Assembly (NCBI GenBank): GCA_033439765.1
Contig: JAULSN010000006.1
Coordinates: 2,046,001-2,110,000 of the forward strand
Direction of reading: 5' to 3'
Source of the DNA: Lasiosphaeria ovina
Lineage: Eukaryota; Ascomycota; Sordariomycetes; Sordariales; Lasiosphaeriaceae
DNA length: 64,000 bases
Positions 10,390 to 22,216 of this stretch are shown in pieces. Below the pieces are notes generated by a model, which saw nothing but the letters and a program-made list of their open reading frames with translations, was not told the origin of the DNA and ran no database searches. Within the stretch, counting starts at the first letter, position 1, and each line of letters opens with the position of its first letter. The position numbers and the translations under genes are program-made.

Positions 10390-13299
10390 ATGCTGCCTTC
10401 GCAGCTGCACGTGATCATCCATCCAGTAAAAGAGGTACGTAGGTACCTTGGTCTGACAGCTCAGCCCAATCCCGCCTCCTCATCTCAGGTGTACATGTAC
10501 ACCCTCCCTCAGTTGACCACGGTCCTCCAAAACGAAGAAAGCGGACTCTTCGGGATTTCAAGCCTCGATCAAAATTTTGACTCGCCTAATTTCGATGAAC
10601 TTACAATGTCCTCGGAGCCTTCCGCTATAGACTCGGACTCGTGGTCCGACTCGGAGCTGGATGCGGAAAAAGCGCTGGGACTCGCAGTGCCGGCGCCGCT
10701 GAACCTCACCGGCAAACTGGTAACAGCCACGTCGACCTGGACGCTGGTTCTCCTCGCCGATGGACTGTTTGCAATTTTCGGCGACCCCGACTTATACCCG
10801 AGCGTTCTCTTGGGCCTGGCCGGTGTCGGCACCCATTTCGTCGACCGGCCGTGGCGAGTCCTGGCGACGAGCGTGCCCTTCGTTGTCGCCGCAGGCCGCC
10901 GGCTGACCAGGGTCGGCGCCTTCAACTGGGCCATGGCCATCTGGATCGCCGCCTCGTCCACCGTCCCCACGCTGCTGGCCATGATCCCCAGGGCCAGGCT
11001 CCCGACGGCGGCAGCAGCAGCAGCAGCAGCAGCAGCCATATTAATCCCGGGCCCAGAATCCAACGAGGACACGTTTTGGCTGGAACGCACCGACCGCGTC
11101 GTCCTCACAGCGTACCAGCTGGCCTGCGTCTACACGGCGCCCAGAGTCGTGCGCATCTTTCCCCGCGTCTTCAGCGACTGGGACCGCGTTGCCTGGGTCG
11201 TCGGTTCTGTTGCCGTCGCCCAGTTCTGCGCAGCTGCCGCGACATCAGGTTTCGCCATGCTCGGCCAAGTGTACCCGGGCATTCTCGCCGGTTCGTGGCG
11301 CATCATGTTTGGCCGGCCCCTGGCGTTCGTTTCTCGCCTGTCCGAACAAGCGGAGCGGAGAGCCCATCGGCTGGTGCTCTGGGCATCATATCCCAGCGTC
11401 AAGGAGTTTGGGTATCAGCGCCTCGACAAGAAGAAGTTCGAGGTCCGTCTCTTGATGCTGCTGCCGGGAAGCTTTCTGGCCCCCGTGCAGGCAACACTGG
11501 TCGTGTGTCAGATCGGCAGAGTCCCGCGATTCGAGGCCGTGTCCTACCGCTGGGACCCCAACAGCCCGCCCCAGCCGATACTCCTTGACGGACAGAGATT
11601 TATGGTCTCCGGGTCCCTGTACACCATGTTGGCCTATCTCAGACACGAGGATTCGCCTCGCCTCCTTTGGGTAGATGCCCTCTGCATCAACCAAGCAGAC
11701 AACGACGAGAAGAGTTGGCAGGTCACGGGCATGGGGCGCATCTACCGCGCGGCCGGCGCCGTGCTTGGTTGGCTTGGCCCGTCCACTAAGGGCTTCAACC
11801 CCTTGGCAACAATCTCACTTTCCGGGGCGCTTCGACAACTGCGCAAAAGTCTTCTCGGGCTGTTTCGCGGGCGTCGCAACCAGTGGCTCGATGTCATCCT
11901 CCTGCTATCCAACGAATGGTTCTCTCGTGTCTGGATCGTCCAAGAGGCGGCGTTTGCCAAGGTGTTGACCCTTAGGCTGGGTGCTGCGGAGATCTCGTGG
12001 GAAGCCTTTGAAGAGGTTGTGTCAGTCTTCAACGAAAGAGGCGCCGTCTTTGAAGCCCTGATCAATGGGCCAGGGAGCTCAGAGCGGGTGGCCACCGCGG
12101 CAAGAGCGGCGCTGCGGAACGTAGTCTCGCTGAACGCCATTCGAGTCTGGGTGCGTGAAAACCGCGATACTCTTGTCTCGAGCTCGAGATCACCGCATGT
12201 TCGAGGCCTTTTGTTTTACGAGGTCGTCAGAAGATGCGGCACGTTTACATCTACAGACCCCCGGGACAGGGTCTACGGGCTTCTGGGCCTCTCGACCCGG
12301 CTTGCTCGACGGACCGTCTCCATCGACTACACCAAGGCTGCCGCCACTGTGTTGGCAGACGCAGCCCGCTTCACTCTCCTCCATGAAGGGTTCAAGGAGA
12401 CGCTCGACCTTGCGGGAATGGGCCATTACAGGCATCAGCCCTCACCCTTTCTCAAAGCCGACTCCCAATTGCCGAGTTGGGCACCCGACTGGACAAAGTC
12501 AAATTTTCCTCTAGGCCATTTCTCTACGGCTAATCTCACGGTGCCCGCCGGACGTTACTCCTGCGCCACGGACGACATCTCCGTCGCGAGACAGCTGATT
12601 CAAACCGTCCCCGGCTACCCTGAGCTTTTGTTCTTCGGGTCGGTAGGGCTCATAGACACGATCCACGCCGTATCGCCTGTCTGGGAACCGCCCGCTGCCA
12701 CGGCAGATCGCGCTTCGCAGGCCGAGGCCATGGCGTCGTTCCTATCCGGGATTGACGTGGGTCTCGACATGGCCAAGCGCGCATCTTGCTCTCGATACCC
12801 GAACGACAGCGGGGGCGGCGAGAATCTCCTCTGGCGCACCGTGCTGCTCAAGGAGCAGCCGGGAGACGACGGAACAGTGCAGCTGGAAGTAGATCCCAAG
12901 GTCATAAGAGATGACATTTCTAGCTTACGAGACATCATGTGTGGGGATAGACTTCGCTTCCAGGTGCACTGGATGACGTTCTCGACGTACCGGATCAGGA
13001 TCCTCACGGCGCTCCGGTGGGCCATTGGGAAGCGGTTTTGCGTCACCGAGGGCGGCTACTTTGGGCTGGTGCCGGCGTTCACGGAACCGGGCGACCGGCT
13101 CGCCGTCGTCGCGGGCGCCGAAAACCCCTTCGTACTCCGCCAGACCCTCGAGACTTTGATGGGTACTAGTACTCTTGATATTCTTCTTAAAGGGAAGCAG
13201 TCGGTATATCGGCTGGTTGGCGCTTGCCATATCGAAGGCATCATGTTTGGCGAGTTGGCCGATGGGAATATTCCGTTTGAGCCCGTGATCTTGGCATGA
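10390..13299 (+). CDS. Membrane-anchored HET-domain protein
   Basis: A single open frame of 969 residues; the first ATG is at 10390, an internal one at 10495 is also plausible. Residues ~105-330 contain several hydrophobic stretches (for example LVLLADGLFAIFG) that look like membrane helices, with an 11-Ala run from a GCA repeat (about 11009-11036). A HET domain follows from ~residue 380: FEAVSYRW, LLWVDALCINQAD, a RVWIVQE block (~510), then DPRDRVYGLLGL (~623). The C terminus has the usual HET tail ending in IEGIMFGELADG. HET proteins trigger heterokaryon incompatibility or regulated cell death in filamentous ascomycetes. The membrane segments ahead of the HET domain are a less common arrangement. 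The frame is intact and GC-rich, so it is probably functional. Confidence 0.85.
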   Translation: MLPSQLHVIIHPVKEVRRYLGLTAQPNPASSSQVYMYTLPQLTTVLQNEESGLFGISSLDQNFDSPNFDELTMSSEPSAIDSDSWSDSELDAEKALGLAVPAPLNLTGKLVTATSTWTLVLLADGLFAIFGDPDLYPSVLLGLAGVGTHFVDRPWRVLATSVPFVVAAGRRLTRVGAFNWAMAIWIAASSTVPTLLAMIPRARLPTAAAAAAAAAAILIPGPESNEDTFWLERTDRVVLTAYQLACVYTAPRVVRIFPRVFSDWDRVAWVVGSVAVAQFCAAAATSGFAMLGQVYPGILAGSWRIMFGRPLAFVSRLSEQAERRAHRLVLWASYPSVKEFGYQRLDKKKFEVRLLMLLPGSFLAPVQATLVVCQIGRVPRFEAVSYRWDPNSPPQPILLDGQRFMVSGSLYTMLAYLRHEDSPRLLWVDALCINQADNDEKSWQVTGMGRIYRAAGAVLGWLGPSTKGFNPLATISLSGALRQLRKSLLGLFRGRRNQWLDVILLLSNEWFSRVWIVQEAAFAKVLTLRLGAAEISWEAFEEVVSVFNERGAVFEALINGPGSSERVATAARAALRNVVSLNAIRVWVRENRDTLVSSSRSPHVRGLLFYEVVRRCGTFTSTDPRDRVYGLLGLSTRLARRTVSIDYTKAAATVLADAARFTLLHEGFKETLDLAGMGHYRHQPSPFLKADSQLPSWAPDWTKSNFPLGHFSTANLTVPAGRYSCATDDISVARQLIQTVPGYPELLFFGSVGLIDTIHAVSPVWEPPAATADRASQAEAMASFLSGIDVGLDMAKRASCSRYPNDSGGGENLLWRTVLLKEQPGDDGTVQLEVDPKVIRDDISSLRDIMCGDRLRFQVHWMTFSTYRIRILTALRWAIGKRFCVTEGGYFGLVPAFTEPGDRLAVVAGAENPFVLRQTLETLMGTSTLDILLKGKQSVYRLVGACHIEGIMFGELADGNIPFEPVILA

Positions 13300-14544
13300 G
13301 GTCTTTTCTTCACGGGGGCCAACTTTGGGAGCAGGGCGAGCAGATGCCGTGGATGCGGCGGCGGCGGTGGTCGCCGCTGGCGGACCACACGCAGGCGCCG
13401 CTGCACCTGACGTGCCGGCTGGGCCCGGCGGACTTTGTCAGGGTACGACGCGAGCTGCAGCCGAACCGAAGCCGAGAGGGGCTTCCCTTTATCGAGTGGG
13501 TGCGTCCGCGTTGGACGCATGTCGACCGCTCGCGCCGCCTGCTCGCCACCGGCCGCTGCGCCGACGAGGTCAAGGAACCTCTCGGCCGATCTGCTGCCAG
13601 CGGCGAGGGCCGCGGTGACGAGTCGCCGCAGCAAAAGAAGACGCGAACCAACTCGCTGACGGCAGACTCGGAGGGTGGCAAGTGCACCGGCCAGGGATCC
13701 GCCAGCATTGAGACCAATGCCTAACTAGCTACCTGGGCAGCTGCCGTCGCTATTGGCAAAGCAGAATAGAAACGCCCTAGGCAGCTAGTTCTAGACAGTA
13801 TCAACCGTGAGGGATTTGCTTGGTTGATAACTTTGACCTATCAAATATCAGTTACCGTTAGCGATAAATATCCAGGGAATTATAGGCCGCTAGTTTGAAA
13901 GCTTGTTGATAGATTTGGAAGAATTTCCAGGGCCGGAGTCATCCGGGTGTTGTGTTTTCACTGTATGTTAGCTCTGAGTCTGAGATACGGTTGTAGCTTG
14001 TAACCTAGCCTTAGTTACGACTCACGAGGTGCTGTTATAGAACTCGAATCAACCAGAAAGCACCAAGGCAGGGAAGCAACGAAGAGATAGACGCAGACGC
14101 CCGTGATCTATTCTAAAACGTGGATAAACAACGAAGGAAAACCTCAGCAAGAGAAGCAGACTCCCGGCCGCGATGCAATCTCCGCAATCTTTTAGTAGAA
14201 TTAAAAAACCAAATAAGACAACACCTCAGAAATCCCTATTATTTAAACCCAACAGCCCCTGAGAAATGCGCGCGGTCTGTATTTGTTCGTGTCCAGGTGA
14301 TATCAGAGCGAACAGGCAATTGAACACTGGTCCAGCCAGTCGAAAATCTGGTACTCCCCAAAGCAAGCTCCCCCAAGGCTCCAAAGCCCGCATTTTGTCG
14401 CCGACTGCGCGCGCACCCTGCTTTTCGGGCAACTACCGACGCAGAGCCGGCGGACGAAGAAACCAAGTCATAAGGAAATTCGTAGCTCACGCCCCGCAGA
14501 ACGAGCGTGATTGGGTCGACGGATCTGCCAGCGACGCCGACAAC
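13300..14544. other. 3' region of HET gene and spacer
   Basis: A GC-rich open frame at 13296-13724 (142 residues, Arg-rich, overlapping the HET stop as ATGA) has no recognisable domain. A minus-strand frame is equally open, so neither is called as a gene. From 13740 to 14544 the DNA is non-coding spacer between convergent genes. Confidence 0.4.
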
Positions 14545-16987
14545 TCAGATGTATCCTCCAGCCTCGACAACCACCCCACTCTGCCGCAGAGGCGGTCTGC
14601 TCTCGAGCATTTCGATGCCCCTGACACCAGCACCAAAGTCCAGGATTAGGATCTTGGGGTCCTGTCCGGAGCTGATAATGCGGCGGTAGTCACTTTTAGC
14701 GCTCAAGACCCAGCTGGTGTGCCACTTGGGGAAGTCGAGCAATGCCTCTCCAGACTCCATGTCCCAGACTTTGATGTCCGAGTCGTAGCTGCCGCTAATC
14801 AGCCGCCCAGACACGCTGTCGACGTGCAGACTGCGCACGAGGTTATCGTGGGCCTTCATTTCGTGTACGCACTCGCCCGTGTTTGCGTCCCAGATACGAA
14901 TGACCTTGTCGTTGCCAGCCGACGCGACGTATCGTCCGTCTTCCGAGAACTGGCTGCACGCGAGACCCTTGTTGTGGCCCAAAAATTCACGAATGTTTTT
15001 GCCCGTGTCAATATTCCACAGCTTGACGCGGAAATCGCCACTGCACGACACAATGGTGTTTCCACGCATCTGAACCGCGTTGACCGGGCCAGTGTGCCCT
15101 CGCAACTGCTTCAACAGGTTCCCGGTGGTACGATCCCATACGCAGATAGAAATGTCTTTGGAGCACGTAACAATGTGTTTATCGTCAAAAACCAAGTCGA
15201 GCACCGCTGCATTGTGATGTTTGAGTCGTCGGATTGGACGGTATCCGGAGTGAATATTGTACACGATGCATGTGGAGTCCGAGGAGCCTGTTACCAAGAT
15301 TCGGTCGTCATATTGCAGGCACAGAATCGAAGCCTTGTGGTGGATGGGCGGAGCATAGAGCGCTGGCGTTGAGTGGTGGGCACGTATTAGGTTCCGGGGC
15401 TGCCCGTCGGTAGTGCGTAGCGGGTCCGGGACGGTAGCATAATGGACTGGGTTGCCGTTCTCGTCGTAGAGCAAAGCGAATGGACCCTCGTTGACCACTT
15501 CCGGAGGACCGATGACGAGCTTGCATGCGAAGGTGTGAAGGTCCCAAACACGGATTGTCCTGTCGCGAGAGCCAGTGATGATCTTGGACCTGTAGGTTTG
15601 TCAGTACAGCTGGCAGCGGAACCAGAAGAGAAGCCAGCAGCCCCACTTACTCGTCAAATTGGAGGCAGTAAATGCTGTCCGTATGCCCGTTCAAGTAGAC
15701 CTCTTCCGCCTTGCCCTTCTTCCATCGTTTATCCAGTTCCGACTTGGCCCTGTAGGTCTCCCTCCAGTCGTTGCCCGGTTGGATGGCGGGCACACCCAAG
15801 CCTGTGCCTGGCTTAACGGGCCGGCTTGTCGCATAAGTCGTTGTATGCTCCCGCAAGAAGGACTCGCGCCAGATGTGTTGATTCCTCACAACCTGACTCC
15901 AGTCTCGGCTCACTCGACTAGCGGTAGACAGCGTTGCAGCGTCCAACTGGGCAAGGATCTGAATCGCCAGCTCGATGGGAAGCTGGGATATGAAGTCAAC
16001 CTTGACAATATCAGTCTCGGTGATACCAGGCGAGACGCCGACATCCACGTCTGAGTCCACCTCGTCGGCCGGGACATATGTCTCCATCTCGGAGCTGGTA
16101 AGAGCAATGCCAATTCCGCTCTCGCGATCGTCAAGTCCGTCTTCGGCTAGCCAACCCGGTCGCGGCACAACAGTCTCCATGAATTCGTAACCCTGCACGC
16201 CATTGCATGCGCTTGCAGCTGCCTGCCGCGCTGCCGCGCCCGTATTGCGAGGGATGATGGGCGGCTGCTCGCCGGAGCCCGGAACGGGGAACGTCGGGGA
16301 TTCGATCGGACTAGGGTCGAGTTCGAACGTGCGCTCGCCGTGTCCGGTGTAGAGCATGCGGGAATGGCGGTGGAAGCTCGTAGCCTGTCGGAGGCGGTGC
16401 CACGTCGAGTGGGAGGTCGTGGGTCTAGCAGCAGCGTGGGGCGAGGCGCCCTGGCCTGGCGAGAGAAACAAACGGGGCCGTTGCTGTTGGCCATCGGCGT
16501 CCAGAGCAGTCGCAGCGGGGACCGATGTTCTCCGGTGGACGAAACCCTTGACTCCAGACCGCAACGAAACCGAGGCGCGCCGGAGCATCCGCTTAATGTT
16601 GTGGTGGTGTTCCGGCTTCGACGAGGAACCTTGGCTGCTATTTCCATCGTCATGCCTACCCCCAAAGCCGTGACTCTTGCTCTTCTCGAGTGCCAGGTTC
16701 TGTCGCCCATGATCGTCCTCGAAGAAGCCAGACTTTGGCCGAGATCGCCAGGCGAGCGAGACACTCATGCTCCTGAACCGCGATTGAGTTGGGGTTGTGG
16801 TCCGATTTTTTTCTTCGACAAGTGTCTGGTTGGCCACCCCCGACGGGGATTCTTCGAACATGGCCTCTTGGGCAGGAGCCCAATCGCTCATCTGGACGAC
16901 TCTGCGGCCAGTCGTCTCCATGGTCTCGACGCGATCGAGAGCCCCCGTAGGTAGGCAAAGAGTTCCGAGCAACGGGGGAAAGCACAT
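14545..16987 (-). CDS. F-box/WD40 substrate adaptor of an SCF ubiquitin ligase
   Basis: Two exons, 16987-15651 and 15589-14545, joined in phase 2 (GTAAGT donor, CTACAG acceptor); about 793 residues. The first ~310 residues are Ser/Arg-rich and probably disordered. An F-box follows (LPIELAIQILAQLD, SRDWSQVVRNQHIWRE), then at least six WD40 repeats with classic endings such as IRVWDL, ICVWDR, VKLWNI, IRIWDA and IKVWDM. By family knowledge it would bind Skp1 through the F-box and a phosphorylated substrate through the propeller. The start at 16987 is the first ATG of the frame; 16921 (METTGRR) is an alternative. The stretch 16246-16534 in the N-terminal coding part reappears inverted inside a broken HET gene at 21012-21300. 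Confidence 0.9.
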
Positions 16988-19470
16988 GAGTCGCAGCCAA
17001 AGTCAATTCGGACGGGTCGTATTCCAAAAGTGTATCTCTTTATGTCACCGGCCCATTACCAAGGATATGGCTGTCTCCTCTCCCTGCAGTGGCGGGTTCG
17101 TCTTGTGCAAGCCGTGTTCGGTGGTTTTTGTCGGGATCCCACACCTTTTCCTTTTTTTTCTCTGCAGTGGTTCGAGACCCGCCAGCGAATGTGGATGGTG
17201 GGCGTCCTGCAGGTCGGGTTGCCCAAGACAGTCAGTCGGTGGAGCGATGGGTGATGGCGTGGAGCCTGGGGGCGAATGAAAATCGAGAAAGGAGCGTCGG
17301 GGAAGGTAGATTCGTGACAGTCGAGTCGATCGAGTCGCAGGCGTCAAGTCGGGTCGGCAGGGCGCCCTGACTTTCGGGGCTGCTCGAAATTCAAAGTGTC
17401 GACAAGGTCAGAAAGGACGGGACCCCAACAGGCGGGAAGGCATGCAGGTTAAGGGAACCAGGGAGCGGCAGGAGGCGAGAGGAAGCGAAGCTAAAAGAGG
17501 CGTGTGCGGCGATGATGTTCTGTTTTTACACCAAGGGGGTGGGCTGTTGGAGATGGAAGCGGCACAACACGGGCGTACGTTGCGAGTGCGCTGAAAAGAG
17601 GGGCGGGATGCGCTGCGGACCGGGAAGCTTGAAGACTTTTCGGTGGTCTGGCCCTGGGGCGGTCAGATGTTGAGTGCTGGGCTGGGTTGCCCTGCATGCG
17701 GCAACAGGAACTTGTGACTGGGGGGTTGCAAAATTGCACATTCGAGATCGACAAATTCTCAGCGATCTTTCAAGGACAAGCAAAACTCTCAGCGACTTCC
17801 TCCCACGGATTCTCCGGCCGCAGGCCACCGACGAAAACAAAAAAAAAAAATCGGCTTATGTGTCAGCCAACGCGGGTGCGCACTGCAGGGCGGCGGGTGT
17901 GACTTGGTTCGGTAGCGACGCGCAGTTACTATATCCAAAACTTCAAAAATCCGGTCAATGGACCAGCGATGATTGAGTGGCGGGGAAGGAAATGCGAAAC
18001 TGCCAATCGACAGATGGAAAACACGGGCTATAAGAGGGTCGCTATCGGGGCCGCGCTTTCCCCGTTGTTTACATCCAATCTGGGGTACCACGGCCATGAT
18101 CTCATGGGGTGTGCCTGCCGTTGTAGCACAGTGGCCGACCTCCCGTACTACGGTCGCCTGGCACGGCATGGCCCCCAGCGCTCCCTGAGCAACGCTGACG
18201 CCCCCTGACCCCTGTCTGTATGTTCCTTTTAGGAACTGCCACTCTCAAAATCACTCATCACTGGCCTAACCAAAAAAGTCGTAGATAATTCACAACAACG
18301 GAACAATGCAATCTCTCTTCCCTGGCATTTGCCCCGCGAACCTGGCACCGATCTGCGAGCACGCATTTCGGCCTTGTATCTCTACTATCATTTTTCTCCA
18401 TTTTCTCCCCTATCCTTCGGATTGGGTTGCAGTCCGGTCGTTTGTTTCACGATGGGAGGCAACAAGCCCCAGCCCCACAGTGGAGAGGAGCGCTCACGCT
18501 GCCAACTGCCTGGACTGGCTCCATTTTTTTTCCGCCTTTGATGCACTTTCTGAGGGGCGCGGAGAATGCGGTGATTGGCTTTTGTCGCGTGGCGCAACGG
18601 CCAGGCCGAGCGCCCGCGTCCTACAGTGTATGGTGAGTTAGTTGCCTTCTGACACCGTTCATTCGCTATGCTCCTTGTGCGCAGCACCTGGCCTCGTATT
18701 ACAAATGACGAATTAACTGCGAATCACGTCGACCACGAACGGCGAACGAAAGGTGCGCCCGTCGACACCGGACTGCGTGTGGTGTCCGGACAACTCATGG
18801 AAGCCCGTGCCCACCCAGAAAAATTAGCAGCGTCGTGGGTGAGGCGGGCCCGGCTGGGCATGCTGAGGTGGCAGCCAAGTTGCCATGGCCTTCCCCATAC
18901 TTCAGGGGCGTTCAGCCGCACCCCGCTGCCTAGGTGCTGTCCCATCCCTTGCTCCACTCTTCTTTTTAGCGCTCCGGCCACCCCACTAGGCGACCAGCAT
19001 TCGGATATCCGTCGAGCTGAAGTTAACCTCCCTTAATTGAAGTCCCTTCATAAAATAGCCTCTTTGAAGCGTCAAACTTTGCCTAGGCCGACCGGCTTAT
19101 TGAAAGGGCTTTTTTTCGGCTTCCGTGTTTTAACTCGCAGTTTTTTCTTTTTTTTTTTGCGCCTTCCATTTCGGGTTTCCAATTTTCGTCGACGGTCTCG
19201 CAGGAGTGGATACCGACCGCTTTTCGCATGTTGCTTCCTTTTTGCTTCCTTTTTGCTTCCTTTTTGCTTAGGTCTTTCCCAGCTGCACCTCTAGCTGAAC
19301 CATAGCCCCCTTAGCTTGGGTTGCTCAGATAGCCCCTGGGCTGCCCTTGCGAGTGAAGTCCACTAAACGTTTCCAACATGTGATATGCTCAGCCTTTCCG
19401 AGTCTTTCCAGCATCCGTCTTCTTTTCTCGCTATGAGCAACCCGCTCCGTCTCTAGCCAAGAGCTGTGCA
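16988..19470. other. Long leader/intergenic region
   Basis: About 2.5 kb upstream of the F-box/WD40 gene. It is rich in short pyrimidine tracts and likely holds the promoter and a long 5' leader. Small frames show no domain. An 11-bp tandem (TTGCTTCCTTT) occurs about 3.5 times at 19231-19268. Confidence 0.5.
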
Positions 19471-19811
19471 CATGCTCAACCGGTCAAGAGGCACCACAAC
19501 ACAACAAAAAGAACACTAAGGCGAGCCTTTCAGAGTACTGTCATACTGGTACAAGGATCCATAGCCAGGTAGACAGTATAACACGGAAAAAAGTACTACT
19601 ACGTGCACTGGAACAGGGATATCAATTCATGGTAAAAAGACGCGATTCCTAAAGAAAGGCTAAGAAATAGAAGGTAAGGACTAATGCCTACCTATGATCA
19701 GAGGGAGGGTGGGCCCACCTTATGAGGTGGACAGACAAGAAAAAGGAGGGAAAGAATTTTACAAGATTCCATCCCTTGTAGCCCGGCCTCTGAACCCCTG
19801 ATCAATATCCA
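19471..19811 (+). repeat. Dispersed repeat, copy A
   Basis: It shares ordered blocks with 53161-53562 and, inverted, with 60470-60755: GGCACCACAACACAACA, CTAAGGCGAGCCT, CTACTACGTGCACTGG, TCAATTCATGGTAAAAAGACG, a GAGGGAGGGTGGGC..CCACCTTAT block, and CCGGCCTCTGAACCCCTGATCA. In all three copies one frame ends in a His-Trp..Asp-Leu/Ile-Asn-Ser-Trp-stop tail, suggesting the 3' end of a transposon ORF plus its trailer. Class unknown. Confidence 0.7.
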
Positions 19812-20173
19812 GAAGATTCCGCGACCTTGCAGAAAAATATCGCAATAGATTAGCAATTCTCAGATACGATATAGCAAAGTTAGTACGTCACCCCGATCCT
19901 GTCACCGTCGCAGTAATATAGGGCAATCGAGAAATAATTAGTGCGAGGGGACGCCACACAAACCATGCACACCAAACTCCCTTTGTTCGATCGAAGGTCA
20001 ACAGACCTCCAGAAATATTGGGGGCGTGCACGGGTTTCGGGGGGGCTCAACAAACACCAGCCTTGAGCACATCAACTTGGCAGAGACGATTTGGCTATAA
20101 CGACAGGCACTCAACCCGGAGATACTCAGACGAGCCATAACGTCCAGCCTTGGGAGCCCCTTCCATCAACTAC
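19812..20173. other. Intergenic, no supported gene
   Basis: Spacer between repeat copy A and the 3' end of the broken HET gene. A short run of C and G homopolymers; nothing else seen. Confidence 0.5.
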
Positions 20174-22110
20174 CTATCTACGATGCCATGCACGAATGCG
20201 AAGCCGACTCTCTGGAAAAGTGCTGTCTCCCAGGGGCCGCACCACAAGCGGCGTGCTGGCCCCCAGGAAAACGCAAACCACATCGCCAGCGACCGCGTTC
20301 ATCGGAGCTAGGCCAACATACCCCAGAGTCGAAAGGCAGGGACGGGTGTACCTCGCCCGCCGGTGCGCGATATAAGAGTACTCGTCACCGGTGATGGAAC
20401 CGACGGTGCCACCGGATCCGCCCGCTTCGGCCCCAGCGTCTCCCTGCTCGCCGCCGCCGCCGCCGCCTTCCCAACCTCCCTCGTCGTCGCCAGACACGGT
20501 AAGCTTTACATACAGAACGCGCGAGGCGTCGGTGGCGCGCCAGCCGTCGGGCGCTTCGGGCACGTTCTCCCAGTCGGTGACGGGGACGCGCCAGCGGGCC
20601 TCGGCGCTCTGGGCGGGCGAGTACAGGGGGGCTGGCGTCGCAGAGGCGGGCGATCTCGGCGAGGCGCGCGCGCATGCGGGCGGGAGACGGCCAGGGCAGG
20701 CGGAACACGGCCGGGTTGCGGCTGACGTGGGCCAGCGTGTCGACCACCACGGCGCCGAATCCGATCGCGGCTGTGCTGTCGGGGCGTCGGGCACGCGGGC
20801 GACCACCGGTGCACCTGCGCCGCCGCCGAGGAGGACGGTCCCGACGCCGAGAACGGCCCGCCGAAGCCGATGTCCCAGGTGCTCAGGCGCAGGGTCGGGC
20901 ACCCACGACGGCAGTACGTGCAGCGGCGCGATGCTTTCTAGGTTGTCGATGGTGTCGCCCGCCTCTTCCACGTACTGCGTGTCGAAGCAGAGCAGGTCCA
21001 CGTAGCCGGCTCGGAGAACATCGGTCCCCGCTGCGACTGCTCTGGACGCCGATGTCCGACAGCAACGGCCCCGTTTGTTTCTCTCGCCAGGCCAGGGCGC
21101 CTCGCCCCACGCTGCTGCTCGACCCACGACCTCCCACTCGAAGTGGCACCGCCCCCGACAGGCTACGAGCTTCCACCGCCATTCCCGCATGCTCTACACC
21201 GGACACGGCGAGCGCACGTTTGAACTCGACCCTAGTCCGATCGAATCCCCGACGTTCCCCGTTCCGGGCTCCGGCGAGCAGCCGCCCATCATCCCTCGCA
21301 CAGGTGCCTGGCTGTGTCGGTATGTACGTCCTTGACCGACTTGGTGTAGTCGGGAGTGATCTTGACCTTCGCCGCGTCCCCTGTGAGGCCGAGAACGCCG
21401 TACACCTGGTCTCGCTCGTCGGTGCATCTCCATCGGTTGGACGCGCCGTGCACGACGTTGAGGATGTGTGCTAGGGTGTCTGGCTCCTTTCGCTACAGCT
21501 CCTTGGTGCGCATGAGCCTTGTGGCCGAGGACAGATACATATTCTCCTCTAGGTGGATGTCGGGGCCGACAGAGGCTAGGAAGGCGTTGCACGCGTTGTA
21601 TAAATGGTCGTATGTCAGCGAATAGGTGCCACAGCGGAGGATGCCGTCTTGGGCGAGGACTATTTCCTGGATGATCCAGACACGTCTCCAGTACGGGTGC
21701 ATGAAAAATGCGTTCGCCTGCTTCACAGACAAGCACTCCAGAATAGACTTTCCGCTGCTGGCATCGTCGAACTGGGAGGAGTAGTGCTGGCCCATTCGCC
21801 TGAAGAAATCGTTGACGTAGTTCTGGGGGGGTCCGAGCCACAAGACCACCCGGAATGCAGACCCGTATTTGCCTTTCATCAGGCACCTGGCTCGCCTTCT
21901 CGTGGTCGTCGGCCTGGTTGATGCAGAGCGCGTCTATCCAGATGACTGGGTGTTCTTCGACAATGTATTGTCGCGCGCAGCCGTGGTTGGCGCCCACGGT
22001 CACCTGAACGCCGTCAACCAGGATCGAGACGGGATCGAGGTTTGCTTCGCTGCGCCACAAATAGGAAGTGCCTCGTATACCATGTTAGTGAAGGTAAGCT
22101 TTGGAATCTC
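20174..22110 (-). pseudogene. HET-domain pseudogene with a foreign insert
   Basis: Pieces of a HET protein in correct order but in different frames. From the 5' side: YLWRSEANLDP and VIWIDALCINQADD (22060-21900), a frame change near 21880, then VVLWLGPPQN and RRVWIIQE (to ~21500), another break, then ERDQVYGVLGLTGD (to 21301). There a 289-bp block from the F-box/WD40 gene interrupts it. The HET frame resumes at 21011 with AGYVDLLCFD and LPSWVPDP, ending in LGYVGLAPMNAVAGD near 20240. These are the usual landmarks of a full HET protein, so the gene was once complete. At least three frameshifts plus the insert make it non-functional. A glycine/acid-rich low-complexity stretch lies near 20400-20480. 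Confidence 0.85.
21012..21300. repeat. 289-bp inverted copy of F-box/WD40 coding DNA
   Basis: Aligns without gaps, in inverted orientation, to 16246-16534 with about six mismatches by eye (roughly 98% identity). Both edges are sharp: homology stops at 21011/21012 and at 21300/21301. The block carries the source gene's reading frame (for example RTFELDPSPIESP) but has no start, stop or promoter of its own. It splits the HET pseudogene almost exactly, with little or no loss of HET sequence. Confidence 0.9.
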
Positions 22111-22216
22111 GCAAAGATTGAGTGGTAGTTGTATAACGTGCACCTAAGATGATTGAGAGTTTAGAAAGAGTCCATACGCCCCACCTGTCACGCCTAACGG
22201 CACGTAGAAAGTGGTG

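Noticed and set aside
13296..13724. A 142-codon ORF overlapping the HET stop codon
   Set aside because: The opposite strand is equally open and no domain is visible; GC-rich DNA keeps frames open by chance.
21012..21300. The inverted duplication as a transposable element
   Set aside because: It contains ordinary coding DNA of the F-box/WD40 gene, with no terminal repeats, target duplication or transposase.
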